Below the pieces are notes generated by a model, which was not told the DNA's origin, did not search any database, and was given only the letters and a program-made list of their open reading frames with translations. The position numbers and the translations under genes are program-made. From contig NZ_FNPT01000003.1 of NCBI RefSeq assembly GCF_900107375.1, forward strand, positions 331,623 to 395,622: a stretch of 64,000 bases of DNA, read 5' to 3'. The DNA is from Lysobacter sp. yr284. GTDB taxonomy: Bacteria > Pseudomonadota > Gammaproteobacteria > Xanthomonadales > Xanthomonadaceae. Positions 12,401 to 21,235 of this stretch are shown one piece after another; position 1 is the stretch's first letter, and each line of letters starts with the position of its first letter.

Positions 12401-14037
12401 AGCGGGCGCCGTACATGAGCTACGGCAGTTTCGACGTGGAGCGCGCGGCGGCGGCGCAGGGCATCGAGGTGGGCGGGTTCGACATCGTCGTCGCCGCCAA
12501 CGTGCTGCACGCCACCGGCGACATCGCCCGCACCCTGCGCAACGCCAAGGCCGCGCTCAAGCGCAACGGCCTTCTGGTGTTGAACGAGGTGTGCGCGACC
12601 AGCCTGTTCGCCCACGTCACCTTCGGCCTGCTCAAGGGTTGGTGGCTGTACGAGGACGCGCACCTGCGCATTCCCGGCTCGCCGGCGCTGTCGCCGGAAT
12701 CCTGGCGCGCGGTGTTGGCCGGGCAGGGCTTCGGCGCGATCGGCCTGCCGGCCGAAGCCGCGCGTTCGCTCGGGCAGCAGATCGTGCTGGCGACCAGCGA
12801 CGGCTGGGTCCGCCAGCCGGTCGGCGCGCAGCCCGCATCGCCGCAGGCGGCCGATACGCTGCGTGCGCCCGAGCCGCGCGCCGCGGCGCCGGCGGCGCCT
12901 GTCGCCGAGCCGGTGGCCGTCGCGCCGGCCGCGCCCGCGGTCGAGGACGAGGCAGCGGCGATCCGCCGCATCGTCCGCGACGCCCTGATCGCAACGCTGG
13001 ACGTGCCCGCGCACGAACTGCGCGACGATGCGCCGCTGACCGACTATGGCCTGGACTCGATGCTGGCGGTGCAGACCGTCGAAGTGCTCAACACCACCGC
13101 GGGCACCGAGTTGACCACCACCAGCCTGTTCGACCATCCCAGCATCGACGCGGTGGTGGCCCACCTGCTGTCGATGCGGCCGCGCAGCGTCGCGCCCGCG
13201 GCGAGCGCAGCGACGAACGCCGTCGCCAGCCGCGCGGCAGCGCCGGCCGCCGCGCCGCCGCAGCCTGCGTCGCAGCCGCAGCCGGTGGCACAGGCGCCGG
13301 CGCCCGCAGCCAGCGCACCGCCCGCAGCGACCGCCGCCAGCGCCGGCATCGCCCAGGCCATCGGCCAGGCGCTGGTCGAGATCGCCGGCATCGACAGCGG
13401 CGACATCCGCGGCGACGCGGAGTTCGTCGACTACGGCATCGACTCGATGCTGGCGGTGCAGATCGTCGAAGCCTTGAACCGGCGGCTGGTGGTCGAGCTG
13501 ACCACCACCAGCCTGTTCGACTATCCGACCATCGACGCCCTGGTCGCGCACTTGCTGGCCAGCGCAAGCGGTGGCGCCAGCCCGGCGGTCGCGGCGCAGC
13601 CGCCGCAGCAAGCCCAACCACCGCAACCGCCGCAATCGTGGACGCCGCCGGCGCCGCAACCGCAGCCTGCGCCGCCAGCGGCCGTCGCGCCTCGCGCGGC
13701 GCCGGCCGCGCCCGGCGGCCTGCGCGAGCGCGTGCGCGAGGAGCTGCTGGCGGTGCTGGCGATCGACGCCGCCGAGTTCGATCCGGCCACGCCGTTCACC
13801 GACTACGGCATGGATTCGATGCTGGCGGTGCAGTGGGTCGAACGCCTCAACCAGTCCTTGCAGTTGGAGCTGACCACGACCGCGCCGTTCGACCATCCGA
13901 CCCTGGACGCGTTGATGCAGCACATCGGCGAGGACCACGCCGCGGCTGCGGCCGCCGACGCCGGCGGGAGCGTCGCGCCGGCGCCGCAGGCCGCGCCGGC
14001 GAAGCGTCGCGAGCAACCGATGAGCTACACGATATGA
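3403..14037 (+). CDS. Trans-AT polyketide synthase: KS-KR-ACP-KS-DH-KR-cMT-ACP-ACP-ACP
   Basis: This is a 3,544-residue bimodular PKS. The N-terminal 30 residues ([12 protein letters not shown]) look like a docking helix. KS1 spans about 56-483 (DTACSSS, EAHGTGT, SNIGH). KR1 starts near 895 (GGAGGVG at about 903). ACP1 has Ser about 1217. KS2 spans about 1324-1745. The DH has [10 protein letters not shown] (about 1997) and DSALQ, matching HxxxGxxxxP and DxxxQ. KR2 has GGAGGIG (about 2523). A C-methyltransferase has the SAM motif EIGAGTGG (about 2956). Three ACPs end the protein (Ser about 3219, 3348, 3472). Only the last ACP has DSMLAVQW, the beta-branch tryptophan flag. In both KRs the usual Asn after the catalytic Tyr is Ser or Cys (NYSAGS, NYAAGC). 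There is no AT and no thioesterase. An ATG at 3412 is an alternative start. Confidence 0.95.
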   Translation: MDSMNRQDVLRDLQSRRITPEQAKRLLAQAAAQPAATPEPAAAAIAARTNAGTDERIAIVGMSGRYPGADSLDAFWELLSQGRSGVRTVPASRWDVERFYDPRPQQPGKVYCKWLGALDEVENFDPLFFGISPAEATVMDPQHRVFLQEGYRAFEDAGYAPATLDGARCGVYLGIMGNEYVGLCRQAGAGIGEATGNSSSIAAARIAYHLNLKGPAIAVDTACSSSLVATHLACQALLAGEIDLALAGGVTLYLSPETHVSMCAAGMLSAAGRCSAFDDSADGFVPGEGVGTLVLKRLSDAIAAGDRIHAVVLGSGINQDGRTNGITAPSAKSQADLLREVYRRHRIDPASISYVEAHGTGTRLGDPIEFEALSTVFGEATAEVHFCALGSVKSNIGHTSAAAGVAGVHKALLALREKRLVPTLHYSRPNPHVELRGSPFVINTELREWRVPEAGARRAAVSSFGYSGTNAHLVLEEWREPEAQAAAHADAREPQLFVLSARGADELKAQALALAQWLQRDAATPLADVAYTLQSGRAAFEQRLAFVAASRAEAVARLQDFLAGNAAAASFAGRVTAQMRESHRADTAAPAPLRADAQALAELAARWVGGFDPDWRELPRSRPGRPAHLPTYAFAKERCWVDIGEDAANAGGESGQTRETAAAKPAPAAAPVQRVAEELAALELLIGDTEPVAAPAPQSVDAHARVAVVGASAQQLAQFARLWPHAASLPLPAGDAAGADAWAEALRVLGRIDRILWFAGDGGGERIDELLDYAARSAPVLACFHAIKALLDQDYGAGALEWTLVTRDAGTDPSHAAVQGLVASAVKENPQWTLRLVDLGRADAIGADAGIGVEQLLAVPADTQGRGWLCHDGQWARERLRPVPVPARTDGAFRRDGVYLIVGGAGGVGEVFSEYLLRRYQARVVWVGRRAADAGIEAKRARLAALGPAPLYLQADAADPAALAAVRAQALRAYGRIDCIVHSAIELHDQGLAVMDAARFERAFATKARIAANLLGAFADDVADGVVLFSSLVSYSRDAGQSNYSAGSLYQDALARGLAGRYGRRVKTLNWGFWGDIGATASLPPRVRERFAQAGIGALRPAEAMAALEVFMHAALPQLAALHRLGAQGLRVPEPAPAAEAAAPAPAVAPPVRAAQTEREPARAEPESQPDYEPDQTVAAIDLEAHVKDTLLAQLAAILKLAPERIDPDSAFAGYGVDSISSVRIVRALNDALGIELAGTSLFDHSSVNKLVRHVLQDHDTPQLHAAARAAQPQPVVAQAAPAQSATDADRRTTAAANDAAADFGARTQPAAQRSGAGAAPGPIAIVGMSGRFPQSPDLQTLWAHLAAGDEVTEPITRWKIDSLGLPEDIKVCPRGGFLGDIDQFDPLFFNISGTEANFMDPQHRVLLETSWHALEDAGYAGQGIAGARCGVYMGFNGGDYGELLHGQPSLPPHAMWGNAASVLSARIAYYLDLQGPAITLDTACSSSLVAVHLACQGLWTGETDVALAGGVWIQCTPGFLISSSRAGMLSPTGRCRAFGAQADGFVPSEGVGVVVLKRLQDALDAGDHIYGVIRGSAINQDGASNGITAPSAGAQERLQRHVYDSFGIDAGRLQMVEAHGTGTILGDPIEAAALGRSLRHYSDRTGFCAIGSIKTNIGHTGAAAGVAGLIKVLLSLQHRQIPPSLHFDQPNPHIAFADSPLTVNTRLKHWEEPAAGRRLAAVSSFGLSGTNAHVVVEEAPPAAAAATAAQPTLLVLSGFREEDLPAQAAALAEHLERESALELSAAGYTLAVGRRHHRHRLALVAHDAADAAAQLRRWLAGGASRVLAGTAAAGNGGEERYAPAQQRLQALAQTRDDGERARLLAELAALHVQGLAPELGSAFASQRRIALPLYRFSRKRYWVPERAAPRSEVAVAPVAAAVEAAPVAVATPVASVAPAAAAPGAVAPAPKPTAASVAPAATAAPLHPFVHAAVAGSEGARYATRWSGQEPFLRDHVVQGAPMLPGAACLEMARAAAELARPGQRVRQLRNVVWLRPLAVAEPVDLQVALEPVPARDGELAFRILGAGSDTPHCQGRIVLDAAPARGAFVDVGTLRIRCDLRTLKGGDYYRVFDLMGLAYGESYRGIERAFVGEDQLLAQIRLPAAAVQDGFGLHPSLLDSALQASIGFEIGDGREERADDGAAPRSLMLFALDQIELYGPCSEQMWVWIRRDRRSNGNKLDIDLCEPTGRVVAALRGVTSREAGAPQRPAAAADAPAATLPAQAPAQRPAHAHAPLPSPAPPAPAGAHAEAFPGGDRVGALTLAPEWEPAAPPQADAWPQEKANVVVIGGDEAQFAQLRKRHPRARHLSAAIADTADRAAEELRVAGNIEHLFWLVPPSQARSVDSESIVVDQQRGVMASFRLVKALLKLGYAGKPLGLTVVTAGTQPVLDDEPVDPTHAGVHGLVGTLAKEYPDWRVRLVDVEAGQPWPLDALLALPADRDGNAWAHRHGRWHRQRWIQCALPEPEQTAFRRNGVYVVVGGAGGIGEAFSEYLIRRYAAQVVWIGLRKRDEIVEEKIGRLSQLGPAPHYISADATDQPSLERACADIERRFGTIHGVVHAALLMAGDPLERMDEQRFWRGLAAKIEVSVRMAQAFAHLPLDFVLFFSSIQALEKTPRQANYAAGCTVEDAFAARLAQQWRCPVRVVNWGYWGSVGFAAISSGYRNWIAQAGMGSVEPAEGMAALERLLAGPLRQFAFLKTRREDALTGVQFSDDRLWRVEATAPVVPLDAPVDLDPAGLAGQGLPERFETLLLELLRHELDALGVFAAATEQARETRVAPHYRAWLRHTLDLLGERGLAARDGEAWRAAGPASAVSPWQEWERNAAQWLASAELAAPVRLAEATLRELGPVLSGQRAATDVLFPKSSPHLVEGIYRDSPVPDYFNKVLCSAIVRYIERRRRVDPDVRLRILEIGAGTGGTTAPLVRALESYAANLAEYRFTDISRSFAVAAQDEYAQRAPYMSYGSFDVERAAAAQGIEVGGFDIVVAANVLHATGDIARTLRNAKAALKRNGLLVLNEVCATSLFAHVTFGLLKGWWLYEDAHLRIPGSPALSPESWRAVLAGQGFGAIGLPAEAARSLGQQIVLATSDGWVRQPVGAQPASPQAADTLRAPEPRAAAPAAPVAEPVAVAPAAPAVEDEAAAIRRIVRDALIATLDVPAHELRDDAPLTDYGLDSMLAVQTVEVLNTTAGTELTTTSLFDHPSIDAVVAHLLSMRPRSVAPAASAATNAVASRAAAPAAAPPQPASQPQPVAQAPAPAASAPPAATAASAGIAQAIGQALVEIAGIDSGDIRGDAEFVDYGIDSMLAVQIVEALNRRLVVELTTTSLFDYPTIDALVAHLLASASGGASPAVAAQPPQQAQPPQPPQSWTPPAPQPQPAPPAAVAPRAAPAAPGGLRERVREELLAVLAIDAAEFDPATPFTDYGMDSMLAVQWVERLNQSLQLELTTTAPFDHPTLDALMQHIGEDHAAAAAADAGGSVAPAPQAAPAKRREQPMSYTI

Positions 14038-14170
14038 GCCGTTCGCGGACTGCGGAACGACGCCTGCGCGGCCGTGGACTCGGCCGCCCGGCAGCCACTA
14101 GTATGGGCGCGCAAAAGTCGTGCCTTCCTTGCATGCGCGGGCCGCGTCCCGCCGAGAATCCGAGGTAACG

Positions 14171-14401
14171 ATGTCCGAGCCCGATTCGTCCGAGGACTTC
14201 ATCGTCCTGATCAACGACGAAGAGCAGTACTCGCTCTGGTCGCAGTCGATCCCGGTCCCGTCCGGCTGGCGCGTGGCGCACGGCCCGGCCGCGCGACAGG
14301 CGTGCCTGGACTACGTGGACGAGGTCTGGAAGGACCTCACCCCGCGCAGCGTGCGCCTGCGCTTGCAGCAGGCCGCCGACAGCGGCCGCGCGGCCGAATG
14401 A
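14171..14401 (+). CDS. MbtH-like protein
   Basis: This 76-residue protein matches the MbtH family in length and pattern: a FIVLINDEEQYSLW start, then PSGWRVAHGPA, CLDYVDEVWKDLTP and RLR near the end. MbtH proteins bind NRPS adenylation domains and support their folding and activity. The ATG at 14171 is preceded by a purine-rich GAGGTAACG stretch and fits the family length; an upstream in-frame ATG at 14120 would add an unrelated tail. No adenylation domain lies inside the window on this strand, so the partner NRPS is probably encoded upstream of position 1, which would make the cluster a hybrid NRPS-PKS. The stop overlaps the start of the next gene by 4 bases (ATGA), indicating translational coupling. 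Confidence 0.93.
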   Translation: MSEPDSSEDFIVLINDEEQYSLWSQSIPVPSGWRVAHGPAARQACLDYVDEVWKDLTPRSVRLRLQQAADSGRAAE

Positions 14402-15327
14402 CGGTCTCGATGAGCGATCCGCGCGCCGCCCACGCCGGCGCCGCGGCGGCCGGGCATCCGCGCGAAGCCGGGTTGCGCGTGCAGGTCGCCGACGGCCTGC
14501 GCGTGCACGTGCGCACCTGGGGCGAACGTCCGCCCGCGTTGCTGCTGGTGCACGGTTTCAGCCACGGCGGTTTCGTCTGGCGGTCGCTGGCGGCGGCGAT
14601 GCCGGACTACGGCCTGGCCGCGCCCGACCTGCGCGGCCACGGCGACTCCGATCACGATCCGTCGCGGCGCTATTCCATCGCCGCGCACGTGTCCGACCTG
14701 ATCGAGGTCGCGCGCGCGCTGGAGCTGCGCGACTACGTGCTGGTCGGCCACTCGCTCGGCGCTTCGGTGGCGGTGTTGGCGGCGCAACGCCTGCCGCGCC
14801 CGCCGCGCGCGGTGGTGCTGGTGGACGGCGGGCCGGGCCTGAGCCCGACCGCGTCGGCGCACATCCGCGAGGAATTCCTGCGGCTGAAGTTCCGCTACCG
14901 CTCGCCGGAGGAATACCTGGAGCATCTGCAGGCGACCATGCCGCTGGTGCCGCCGCCGCTGCTGCAGGCGCTGGCCGTCGACGCGCTGGAGCGGCTCGGC
15001 CCCGAGGAGTTCCGGCTCAAGGCCGATCGCGCGCTGGGCTACCAGGACCAGGCCGCCTCGGTCGAGGACGAACTCTGGCAGGGCCTGAGCGAGATCCGCG
15101 CGCCGCTGCTGCTGGTGCGCGGCGCCGCCTCGGCGCTGTGCGGCAAGCGCTGGTGCGAAGCGTTTTGCGCACGCGTGCCGCAGGCCGAGGTGGAGTCGGT
15201 GCAGCGCGCCGGCCACGCGGTCATGCTCGACAACCCGGCGCGCTTCAACGCGCTGTTGCGCCAGTACGCAGCGCAGCGGCTGGCGCCGCACGCCGCCGCG
15301 CCGCTCCACGCCGACCAGGCAGGTTGA
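14398..15327 (+). CDS. Alpha/beta hydrolase, possible stand-alone thioesterase or tailoring esterase
   Basis: This 309-residue protein has an alpha/beta-hydrolase fold: oxyanion region LLVHGFSHGG, DLRGHGDSD, nucleophile elbow GHSLGAS (Ser is the predicted nucleophile), and a C-terminal AGHAVMLDNP carrying the catalytic His. It has no signal peptide, so it is probably cytoplasmic. It starts with the ATGA overlap on the MbtH-like gene and ends 3 bases before the next gene, so it belongs to the PKS operon. The last PKS ends in ACPs without a thioesterase, so this protein could release or edit the chain. That role is inferred from position only; a hydrolase acting on the finished product is equally possible. 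Confidence 0.85.
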   Translation: MTVSMSDPRAAHAGAAAAGHPREAGLRVQVADGLRVHVRTWGERPPALLLVHGFSHGGFVWRSLAAAMPDYGLAAPDLRGHGDSDHDPSRRYSIAAHVSDLIEVARALELRDYVLVGHSLGASVAVLAAQRLPRPPRAVVLVDGGPGLSPTASAHIREEFLRLKFRYRSPEEYLEHLQATMPLVPPPLLQALAVDALERLGPEEFRLKADRALGYQDQAASVEDELWQGLSEIRAPLLLVRGAASALCGKRWCEAFCARVPQAEVESVQRAGHAVMLDNPARFNALLRQYAAQRLAPHAAAPLHADQAG

Positions 15328-15330
15328 ACG

Positions 15331-16455
15331 ATGCTCTGGCATGCCGTCATCACCCGTTTCAGCTACCGCCACACCACCGCGGCGGCCGGCCTCAACGGGG
15401 TCCTGGTCTCGCTGCTGCGGCGCGATCCGCTCGAACCCAAGCGGCTGGCGCTGCGCTACTCGCTGTTCGAGCTGACCTGCCTGCCGTCGCTGCTGGGCCA
15501 GACCTCGCAGGACTTCGACTGGTTCATCGTCGTCGACCCCGAGTTGCCGCCGTCGTGGCGCGAACGCCTGCAGGCGCTGGTCGCCGGCCGCCCGCGCACC
15601 CATCTGTACGACTACGACCCGGCCCAGGACCTAACCGAGACCGGCTGGCTGCAGGCGTACGCGCCGGCGCAGACCACCCGTCTGCTGACCACGATCCTCG
15701 ACGACGACGACGCGCTGCCGGCGGATTTCGTCGAGCAGATGCAGCGCACGGTGGCGCAACGCGAAACCGAACTGGCGCCGATCGCGACCCTGGCCAGCCG
15801 CAAGAGCCGGCAATGGGAGTTGGTGCACAGCCGGCGCGCGCCGCTGGGTTACCGCTGCGCCTGGCATCGCGGCGACTGGGTGCTGTCCACCGGCCTGTCG
15901 CTGCTGTGCCGCTGGCCGCAGCACCGGCTGACGGTGCTGGCGATCCATCACCAGGTCGCCGACCTGTGGTTCCTGCCCGAACGCGGCCCGGCGCTGATGC
16001 AGTTGCTGCAGCAGCGCTGGTCGCTCAACGACGCCCGCGCGGTCGAAGCCACCGCGTTCATCGCCGGGCGCATGGACGACTTCCAGCGCCGCGCGCAGGC
16101 GTGCGTGGACGGCGCAGCGGACGCCGCCGGCGAGGCGGGCGAGGCGGGCGAGGGCGCGCTGCGCTTCGTCGACCTCAGCGACACCGTCGAGGCCTTCGTG
16201 GTCAGCAACCACTTCGGCAACGACCAGGTGCTGCGATTGTTCGAACCCAAGCCCGACCGCGAGCCGGTCAGCGGGCCGCAGGACTTCCCCGGCGTGCCGA
16301 TCGACTTCGCCCGTTTCCGCGGCAACGCCCGCGCCTTCGGCAAGCGCCCGCGCATCTACCGCGAGCTGGTGCGCGAGCTGTGGTCGCGGCCGATGCCGTG
16401 GTGGCCGCGCCTGCGCATGGTCGCGTGGGCGAGCTGGCGTTTCGCCCGCGCCTGA
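15331..16455 (+). CDS. Putative rhamnosyltransferase-like glycosyltransferase
   Basis: This 374-residue protein begins with an N-terminal region (VITRFSYR, then LPSLLGQTSQDFDWFIVVD) and an acidic ILDDDDALPADF motif at about residues 122-133. That combination recalls the 'putative rhamnosyl transferase' group of GT-A-like enzymes; the DDDD run is the likely metal/nucleotide-sugar site. No membrane segment is evident. It lies 3 bases after the hydrolase and before the malonyl transferase, within the PKS operon. The likely job is to add a sugar to the polyketide or to a cell-surface glycan. Neither acceptor nor donor can be read from the sequence. Confidence 0.7.
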   Translation: MLWHAVITRFSYRHTTAAAGLNGVLVSLLRRDPLEPKRLALRYSLFELTCLPSLLGQTSQDFDWFIVVDPELPPSWRERLQALVAGRPRTHLYDYDPAQDLTETGWLQAYAPAQTTRLLTTILDDDDALPADFVEQMQRTVAQRETELAPIATLASRKSRQWELVHSRRAPLGYRCAWHRGDWVLSTGLSLLCRWPQHRLTVLAIHHQVADLWFLPERGPALMQLLQQRWSLNDARAVEATAFIAGRMDDFQRRAQACVDGAADAAGEAGEAGEGALRFVDLSDTVEAFVVSNHFGNDQVLRLFEPKPDREPVSGPQDFPGVPIDFARFRGNARAFGKRPRIYRELVRELWSRPMPWWPRLRMVAWASWRFARA

Positions 16456-16485
16456 GGCCGCCACCATGACCCGAAGGAGCGGCCG

Positions 16486-17370
16486 ATGCAGGCGATGATC
16501 TTTCCCGGGCAGGGCGCCCAGAAAGCCGGAATGGGCGGCGCGCTGTTCGATCTGCCCGAGTACGCGGCGATCGAGGCGCAGGCCGACGGCGTGCTCGGCT
16601 ATTCGCTGCGCGGCGCCTGCCAGGACGCGCACAAGCTCGCCGATACCCGCTACACCCAGCCGTGCCTGTACATGGTCAACGCCCTGCACGGCATCCGCGC
16701 GCTGCGCGACGGCGCCGCGCCGGCGTTCCTGGCCGGGCACAGCCTGGGCGAGTACAACGCGCTGCAGGCGGCCGGCGCGTTCGACCTGATGACCGGCCTG
16801 CGCCTGGTGCAACGGCGCGGCGAACTGATGGCGCAGGCGCGCGGCGGGGCGATGGCCGCGGTGCTCGGGCTCGAGGCCGGGCGGATCATCGAGCTGATGA
16901 TGGCCCACGGCCTGGACGCGGTGGACATCGGCAACTACAACGCGCCCACCCAGACCGTGGTGTCCGGCCCGCAGGAGGAGATCGAACGCGCCTTGCCGCT
17001 GTTCGAGGCCGCCGGCGCTGGCGCCTGCGTGCGCCTGTCGGTCAGCGGTGCGTTCCATTCGCGGCTGATGCAGGACGCGGCGCGCGCCTACGCCGGGTTC
17101 CTCGAGGGTTTCGCGTTTTCCCCGCTGCGCCTGCCGGTGATGTCGAACGTCACCGGCACCTTCTATCCGGCGCAGGCGCCCAGCGCGGTGATCGCCTCGT
17201 TGCTGGTGCGCCAGATCGTGCGGCCGGTGCTGTGGGTGAAGTGCGTGCAGGGCCTGTTGCGCAGCGGCGCGACCTCGTTCGTCGAAGCCGGCCCCGGCAA
17301 CGTGCTGACCCGCCTGGTCGCGCAGATCCGCGCCGCCGCGCCTGCCGAAGCGTCTCCCGCAACCCGTTAG
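16486..17370 (+). CDS. Free-standing malonyl-CoA:ACP transacylase (trans-acting AT)
   Basis: This 294-residue FabD-like acyltransferase has IFPGQGAQ at the N-terminus, the nucleophile motif GHSLGEY (Ser about 86), and GAFHSRLM with the catalytic His (about 190). It would load malonyl units onto the ACPs of the AT-less PKSs encoded upstream, the defining feature of trans-AT systems. The usual substrate-discriminating segment around the His (AFHS) is the malonyl type. It sits in the PKS operon, about 30 bases after the glycosyltransferase gene, with a GAAGGAG-like ribosome site just before the ATG. A housekeeping FabD would normally sit among fatty-acid genes, which are absent here. Confidence 0.93.
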   Translation: MQAMIFPGQGAQKAGMGGALFDLPEYAAIEAQADGVLGYSLRGACQDAHKLADTRYTQPCLYMVNALHGIRALRDGAAPAFLAGHSLGEYNALQAAGAFDLMTGLRLVQRRGELMAQARGGAMAAVLGLEAGRIIELMMAHGLDAVDIGNYNAPTQTVVSGPQEEIERALPLFEAAGAGACVRLSVSGAFHSRLMQDAARAYAGFLEGFAFSPLRLPVMSNVTGTFYPAQAPSAVIASLLVRQIVRPVLWVKCVQGLLRSGATSFVEAGPGNVLTRLVAQIRAAAPAEASPATR

Positions 17371-17429
17371 CGCCGCCACATCCTCCCGCCCAACCGCCGC
17401 ACGCCGATCACTCCCCGGACAGCCAGCAG

Positions 17430-18383
17430 ATGCGAACCGAACCGAGCCACGGCAACGCCGTCATCCTGATGTACCACCGCATCGCCGACGACGGCACCGA
17501 GCTGTGCGTGTCGCCGGCCGAGTTCCGCGCCCATCTGGCCGTGCTGCGCGAGGAGGGCTGCCAGGTGCTGCCGCTGCAGGAGCTGGCGCAGGCGCTGGCG
17601 CGCGGCGACGCGCCGCCGCGCAGCGTCGCGATCACCCTGGACGACGGCTACCTCGACGCGCTCACCGATGCCGCGCCGATCCTGCGCGAGTTCGAGTACC
17701 CGGCGACCTTCTTCGTCATCACCGCGACCCTGGACGGGCCCGCCGAGTTCTGGTGGGAAACCCTGCAACGCGTGTTCGACCACCAGTCGCTGCCGGCCGA
17801 GCTCGACGCCGACCTGGCCGGCGCGCCGGCGCCGCTGCCGCTGGCCACGCCCGAACAGCGGCGCGCGGCCTTCGACGCGGTGCGCCGCCCGTTCTATGCC
17901 TGGACGCCGGAGCAGCGGCGCGAACGCATCGCCGCGCTGCTGGGCTGGAGCGGGCTGGCCGCGGCCGACGGCGCCGGGCCGGTGCGCGCGATGACCCCGG
18001 AGGAACTGCGCCATCTCGACGCGATGCCGGGCATGGAACTGGGCGCGCACACCGAGAACCACCTGCTGCTGCCGGCGCACGCGCTGCCGATCAAGGAACG
18101 GGAACTGCTGCTGTGCCGGCAGCGGCTGGAAGCGCTGCTCGGGCGCGAGGTGCGCTCGCTGTCGTATCCCTACGGCGCCTTCGACGAGGAATCGGTGCGC
18201 GCCGCGCAGCGCGCCGGCTTCGCCGCGGCGGTGACCACCGGCAACCAGCCCGCGTCCGCGCACAGCCACCCGCTGGTGCTGCCGCGCTGCGCGGTGCAGG
18301 CCGGCGACGACCTGCGCGCGCGCCTGCGCGAACTGTTCGCGCAGGCGCCGCAAGCGCACCACTACGACCGGTCCTTCGCATGA
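17430..18383 (+). CDS. Polysaccharide deacetylase (NodB-like)
   Basis: This 317-residue protein has NodB homology-domain motifs: MYHRI near the start, TLDDGYLDAL (residues about 67-76) with the metal-binding Asp pair, PATFFVIT, HTENH (the HxxxH metal site), and SYPYGAFD near the C-terminus. Members of carbohydrate esterase family 4 remove N- or O-acetyl groups from sugars. No signal peptide is visible, so a cytoplasmic substrate such as an acetylated sugar intermediate or glycosylated product is likely. ATG 17430 was chosen because it precedes the conserved MYHRI by 13 residues; ATG 17470 lies in another frame. The stop overlaps the ATG of the following ABC gene. Confidence 0.85.
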   Translation: MRTEPSHGNAVILMYHRIADDGTELCVSPAEFRAHLAVLREEGCQVLPLQELAQALARGDAPPRSVAITLDDGYLDALTDAAPILREFEYPATFFVITATLDGPAEFWWETLQRVFDHQSLPAELDADLAGAPAPLPLATPEQRRAAFDAVRRPFYAWTPEQRRERIAALLGWSGLAAADGAGPVRAMTPEELRHLDAMPGMELGAHTENHLLLPAHALPIKERELLLCRQRLEALLGREVRSLSYPYGAFDEESVRAAQRAGFAAAVTTGNQPASAHSHPLVLPRCAVQAGDDLRARLRELFAQAPQAHHYDRSFA

Positions 18384-19066
18384 GCCTGGTGTCGGTGCGC
18401 AACCTGCGCAAATCCTACGGGCTCGGCGCCAACAGCGTCGAAGTGCTGCATGGGGTCGACCTGGACGTCGCCGAGGGCGAGTTCGTCGCGCTGATGGGGC
18501 CGTCGGGTTCGGGCAAGTCGACCCTGCTGAACCTGATCGCCGGCCTCGACAAGCCCAGCTCCGGCGAACTGACCGTGGCCGACGCGCGCATCGGCGAGAT
18601 GAGCGCGACCGAACTGGCGCGCTGGCGCGGCCGCCACATCGGCTTCGTGTTCCAGCTCTACCACCTGATGCCGACCCTGACCGCCGCCCAGAACGTGGAA
18701 GTGCCGTTGCTGCTCAGCGGCCTGGACGCCGCCCGGCGCCGGCGCCAGGCGCGCATCGCGCTGGAGGTGGTGGGCCTGTCGCACCGCATCGACCACAAGC
18801 CGGCGCAGTTGTCCGGCGGCCAGCAGCAGCGCGTGGCGATCGCCCGCGCCATCGTCACCGACGCGCCGCTGCTGGTGTGCGACGAGCCCACCGGCGACCT
18901 CGACCGCGCCAGCGCCGACGAAGTGCTGGACCTGCTCGGCGCGTTCAACCGCGAGCACGGCAAGACCATCGTCATGGTCACCCACGATCCGGCGGCGGCG
19001 GCGCGGGCGACGCGCCAGCTGCACCTGGACAAGGGGCGCGCCGTCGACGCCCCTGCGACCCACTGA
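18380..19066 (+). CDS. ABC transporter ATP-binding protein (MacB/LolD type)
   Basis: This 228-residue ABC ATPase has Walker A GPSGSGKST (about residues 38-46), a FQLYHLMPTLTAAQNV Q-loop, signature LSGGQQQR, Walker B LLVCDEPTGDLD and an H-loop VTHDP. The FQxYxLxPTLTAxxNV and PTGxLD patterns are those of the MacB/LolD branch, whose ATPases pair with FtsX-like permeases. Such permeases are encoded at 20,076 and 21,236. It overlaps the deacetylase stop by 4 bases. It probably powers export of the PKS product, or self-protection. Confidence 0.92.
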   Translation: MSLVSVRNLRKSYGLGANSVEVLHGVDLDVAEGEFVALMGPSGSGKSTLLNLIAGLDKPSSGELTVADARIGEMSATELARWRGRHIGFVFQLYHLMPTLTAAQNVEVPLLLSGLDAARRRRQARIALEVVGLSHRIDHKPAQLSGGQQQRVAIARAIVTDAPLLVCDEPTGDLDRASADEVLDLLGAFNREHGKTIVMVTHDPAAAARATRQLHLDKGRAVDAPATH

Positions 19067-19075
19067 GGCCCGCGC

Positions 19076-20005
19076 GTGCGCTATTCCTTTCTCGGCTCGA
19101 CCGGACTCAAAGTCTCCGAACTGTGCCTGGGCGCGACCGAGTTCGGCGGCAGCACGCCGGCCGACGAGGCGCGGCGGATCTGGGCGCGCTGCCTGGACGC
19201 CGGGGTCAACTTCGTCGACACCGCCGATTTCTCGCCGGAAAGCGAGCGCCTGCTCGGCGAGTGGATCGGCGAGCGGCGCGAGCAACTGGTGATCTCGACC
19301 AAGGTGTTCCGCCGCACCGGTCCCGGGCCGAACCAGCTCGGACTGTCGCGCAAGCACATCGTGCAGTCCTGCGAAGCCTCGCTGCGCCGGCTCAAGACCG
19401 ATTACATCGATCTGTATTTCGCCCACTCCGACGATTTCCTCACGCCGCTGGAGGAGACCCTGGCCGCGTTCGAGCAATTGGTGCGGCAGGGCAAGGTGCT
19501 GTACCTGGGCGCATCCAACTACACCGCCTGGCGCCTCAACGAGGCGCTGTGGACCGCGCAAGGCAACGGCTGGTCGCGCTACTGCTGCGTGCAGGCGCTG
19601 TACAACCTGCACCAGCGCGACATCGAGGCCGAACTGTTGCCGATGTGCGCGCACAAGGGGCTCGGCGCGATCGCCTGGAGCCCGCTGGCGCGCGGCGCAT
19701 TGACCGACGCCAAGGCCGGGCGCGAAGGCGCGTCCTCGCCGGTGGATGCGGCGCTGGCGGAGGTCGCCGCGCAACTGGGCCGTCCGCGCGCGCAGGTGGC
19801 GTTGCGCTGGGCCTTGAACCGCGCGGGCATGAACGCGGTGGCGATGGGCCCGTCGAGCCTGGCCCAGGCCGAGGAGAACCTCGGCGCCTGCGCGGTGGAA
19901 CTCGACGCCGGGCACATGGCCGCGCTGGACGCCGCCGGCGCGCCGCGACGGCCGTATCCGGCCAACCTGGAGCCGCTGGCGCGCGCCTTGCGCAGCAACG
20001 ACTGA
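19076..20005 (+). CDS. Aldo/keto reductase with substituted catalytic tyrosine
   Basis: This 309-residue protein belongs to the aldo/keto reductase family: LKVSELCLGATEFGG, GVNFVDTAD, ISTKVF (catalytic Lys), FAHSDD (His), and LGASNY. In typical members the sequence after DTAD is VYG, where Tyr is the proton donor. Here it reads DTADFSPESE, so Ser stands at the Tyr position and Phe just before it. The protein may therefore be catalytically altered or use another donor. The start is GTG at 19076, 9 bases after the ABC ATPase stop. It lies between the ATPase and its presumed permeases, so it is co-transcribed. A role in polyketide keto-reduction or sugar tailoring is possible but not shown. Confidence 0.86.
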   Translation: MRYSFLGSTGLKVSELCLGATEFGGSTPADEARRIWARCLDAGVNFVDTADFSPESERLLGEWIGERREQLVISTKVFRRTGPGPNQLGLSRKHIVQSCEASLRRLKTDYIDLYFAHSDDFLTPLEETLAAFEQLVRQGKVLYLGASNYTAWRLNEALWTAQGNGWSRYCCVQALYNLHQRDIEAELLPMCAHKGLGAIAWSPLARGALTDAKAGREGASSPVDAALAEVAAQLGRPRAQVALRWALNRAGMNAVAMGPSSLAQAEENLGACAVELDAGHMAALDAAGAPRRPYPANLEPLARALRSND

Positions 20006-20075
20006 GCCGCGGGCGGGCAGGGCCCGTCCGGTACATCCCCGCAACCGACGCATCGATGGAGTACGCAGCCGAACC

Positions 20076-21224
20076 ATGAACCACTTGTTGCTGATCTGGA
20101 AGGGACTGTGGCGAAAGCCGGTGCGCACCGGGTTGACCTTCGCGTCGATGACGGTGGCGTTCCTGTTGTTCGGGCTGCTCAACGGCATCAACCAGGGCCT
20201 GGACCACGTCACCGAGCGCTTCCACCTCGACCGCCTGTACGTGATGAACCGGATCAGCATGTACCACCCGCTGATCCTGCCGTTCGCGCAACAGGTGGAG
20301 AAGATCCCCGGGGTCGAGGACGTCGCCTACTGGGCCTACTTCGTCGGCTACTACCAGCGCCCGACGGTGCAGTTGCCGATCGTGGCCGCGGACGTGGAGC
20401 GGATGTTCCGCATGTATCCGGAACTGCACCTTCCGCGCAGCCAGCTGGAGACCATGGGCATCGTCAAGTCCGGCGCGGTGATCAGCAAGAACCTGGCCAA
20501 GCGCTTCGGCTGGAAGATCGGCGACCGCGTCCCGATCAAGTCCTCGATCTGGCCGCGCAAGGACGGCAGCGACATCTGGTACTTCGACATCGTCGGCGTG
20601 TACGAGCCGTCGGAGGCCTCGCCGGCGCTCAACGACCTGTTCTTCGTCAACCTCGACTACTTCGACGAGGCGCGCGCGTTCGGCGCCGGCCAGGTGCACC
20701 TGATGATCGTGCGGGTGAACGACGAGAAACGCAGCGGCGCGATCGCCCAGGCCATCGACAAGCTCGCCGAGAACTCGCCGCTGCAGACCCGCACCCGCAC
20801 CGAGAACGCCTACGCCGCGGTGCAGTGGCGGCAGATCAACGACCTGCGCACGGTCGGCAACTTCATCATCGGCGCGGTCCTGTTCACCCTGCTGGTGGTC
20901 AGCGCCAGCACCATGATGCAGTCGGTGCGCCAGCGCTTCGCCGAACTGGCGGTGCTGATGACCCTGGGCTTCACCCCGCTGCGCATCGCCGGGCTGATCC
21001 TCGGCGAGGCCTTGTTGCTGAGCCTGATGGCGGCGATCGCCGGGTTCGGCCTGGCCGCGCTGGCGTTCCCGGCGGTGGCCGAGCTGTTCGGCGCCATGCG
21101 CATGCAGCCGGGCGTGTACGTCAGCGGCCTGGCGATCGCGCTCGGCATCGCCCTGGTCAGCGCCTTGCTGCCGATCGTGCGTGCGATGCGCTTCAGCCTC
21201 GTCGCCGCGTTGTCCGGACGCTGA
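20076..21224 (+). CDS. ABC transporter permease, FtsX/MacB type (first)
   Basis: This 382-residue membrane protein has one N-terminal transmembrane helix (residues about 15-37, FASMTVAFLLFGLLNG), a large soluble domain of about 220 residues, and three C-terminal helices (FIIGAVLFTLLVVSAS, an AGLILGEALLLSLMAAIAG region, and a final segment before RAMRFSLVAALSGR). This is the MacB-PCD/FtsX topology. It pairs with the permease encoded 11 bases downstream and with the ATPase at 18,380. Transporters of this class extract or export hydrophobic molecules or peptides from the inner membrane, sometimes with a periplasmic adaptor; no adaptor gene is present in the window. Confidence 0.88.
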   Translation: MNHLLLIWKGLWRKPVRTGLTFASMTVAFLLFGLLNGINQGLDHVTERFHLDRLYVMNRISMYHPLILPFAQQVEKIPGVEDVAYWAYFVGYYQRPTVQLPIVAADVERMFRMYPELHLPRSQLETMGIVKSGAVISKNLAKRFGWKIGDRVPIKSSIWPRKDGSDIWYFDIVGVYEPSEASPALNDLFFVNLDYFDEARAFGAGQVHLMIVRVNDEKRSGAIAQAIDKLAENSPLQTRTRTENAYAAVQWRQINDLRTVGNFIIGAVLFTLLVVSASTMMQSVRQRFAELAVLMTLGFTPLRIAGLILGEALLLSLMAAIAGFGLAALAFPAVAELFGAMRMQPGVYVSGLAIALGIALVSALLPIVRAMRFSLVAALSGR

Positions 21225-21235
21225 GGAGGCCGCGC

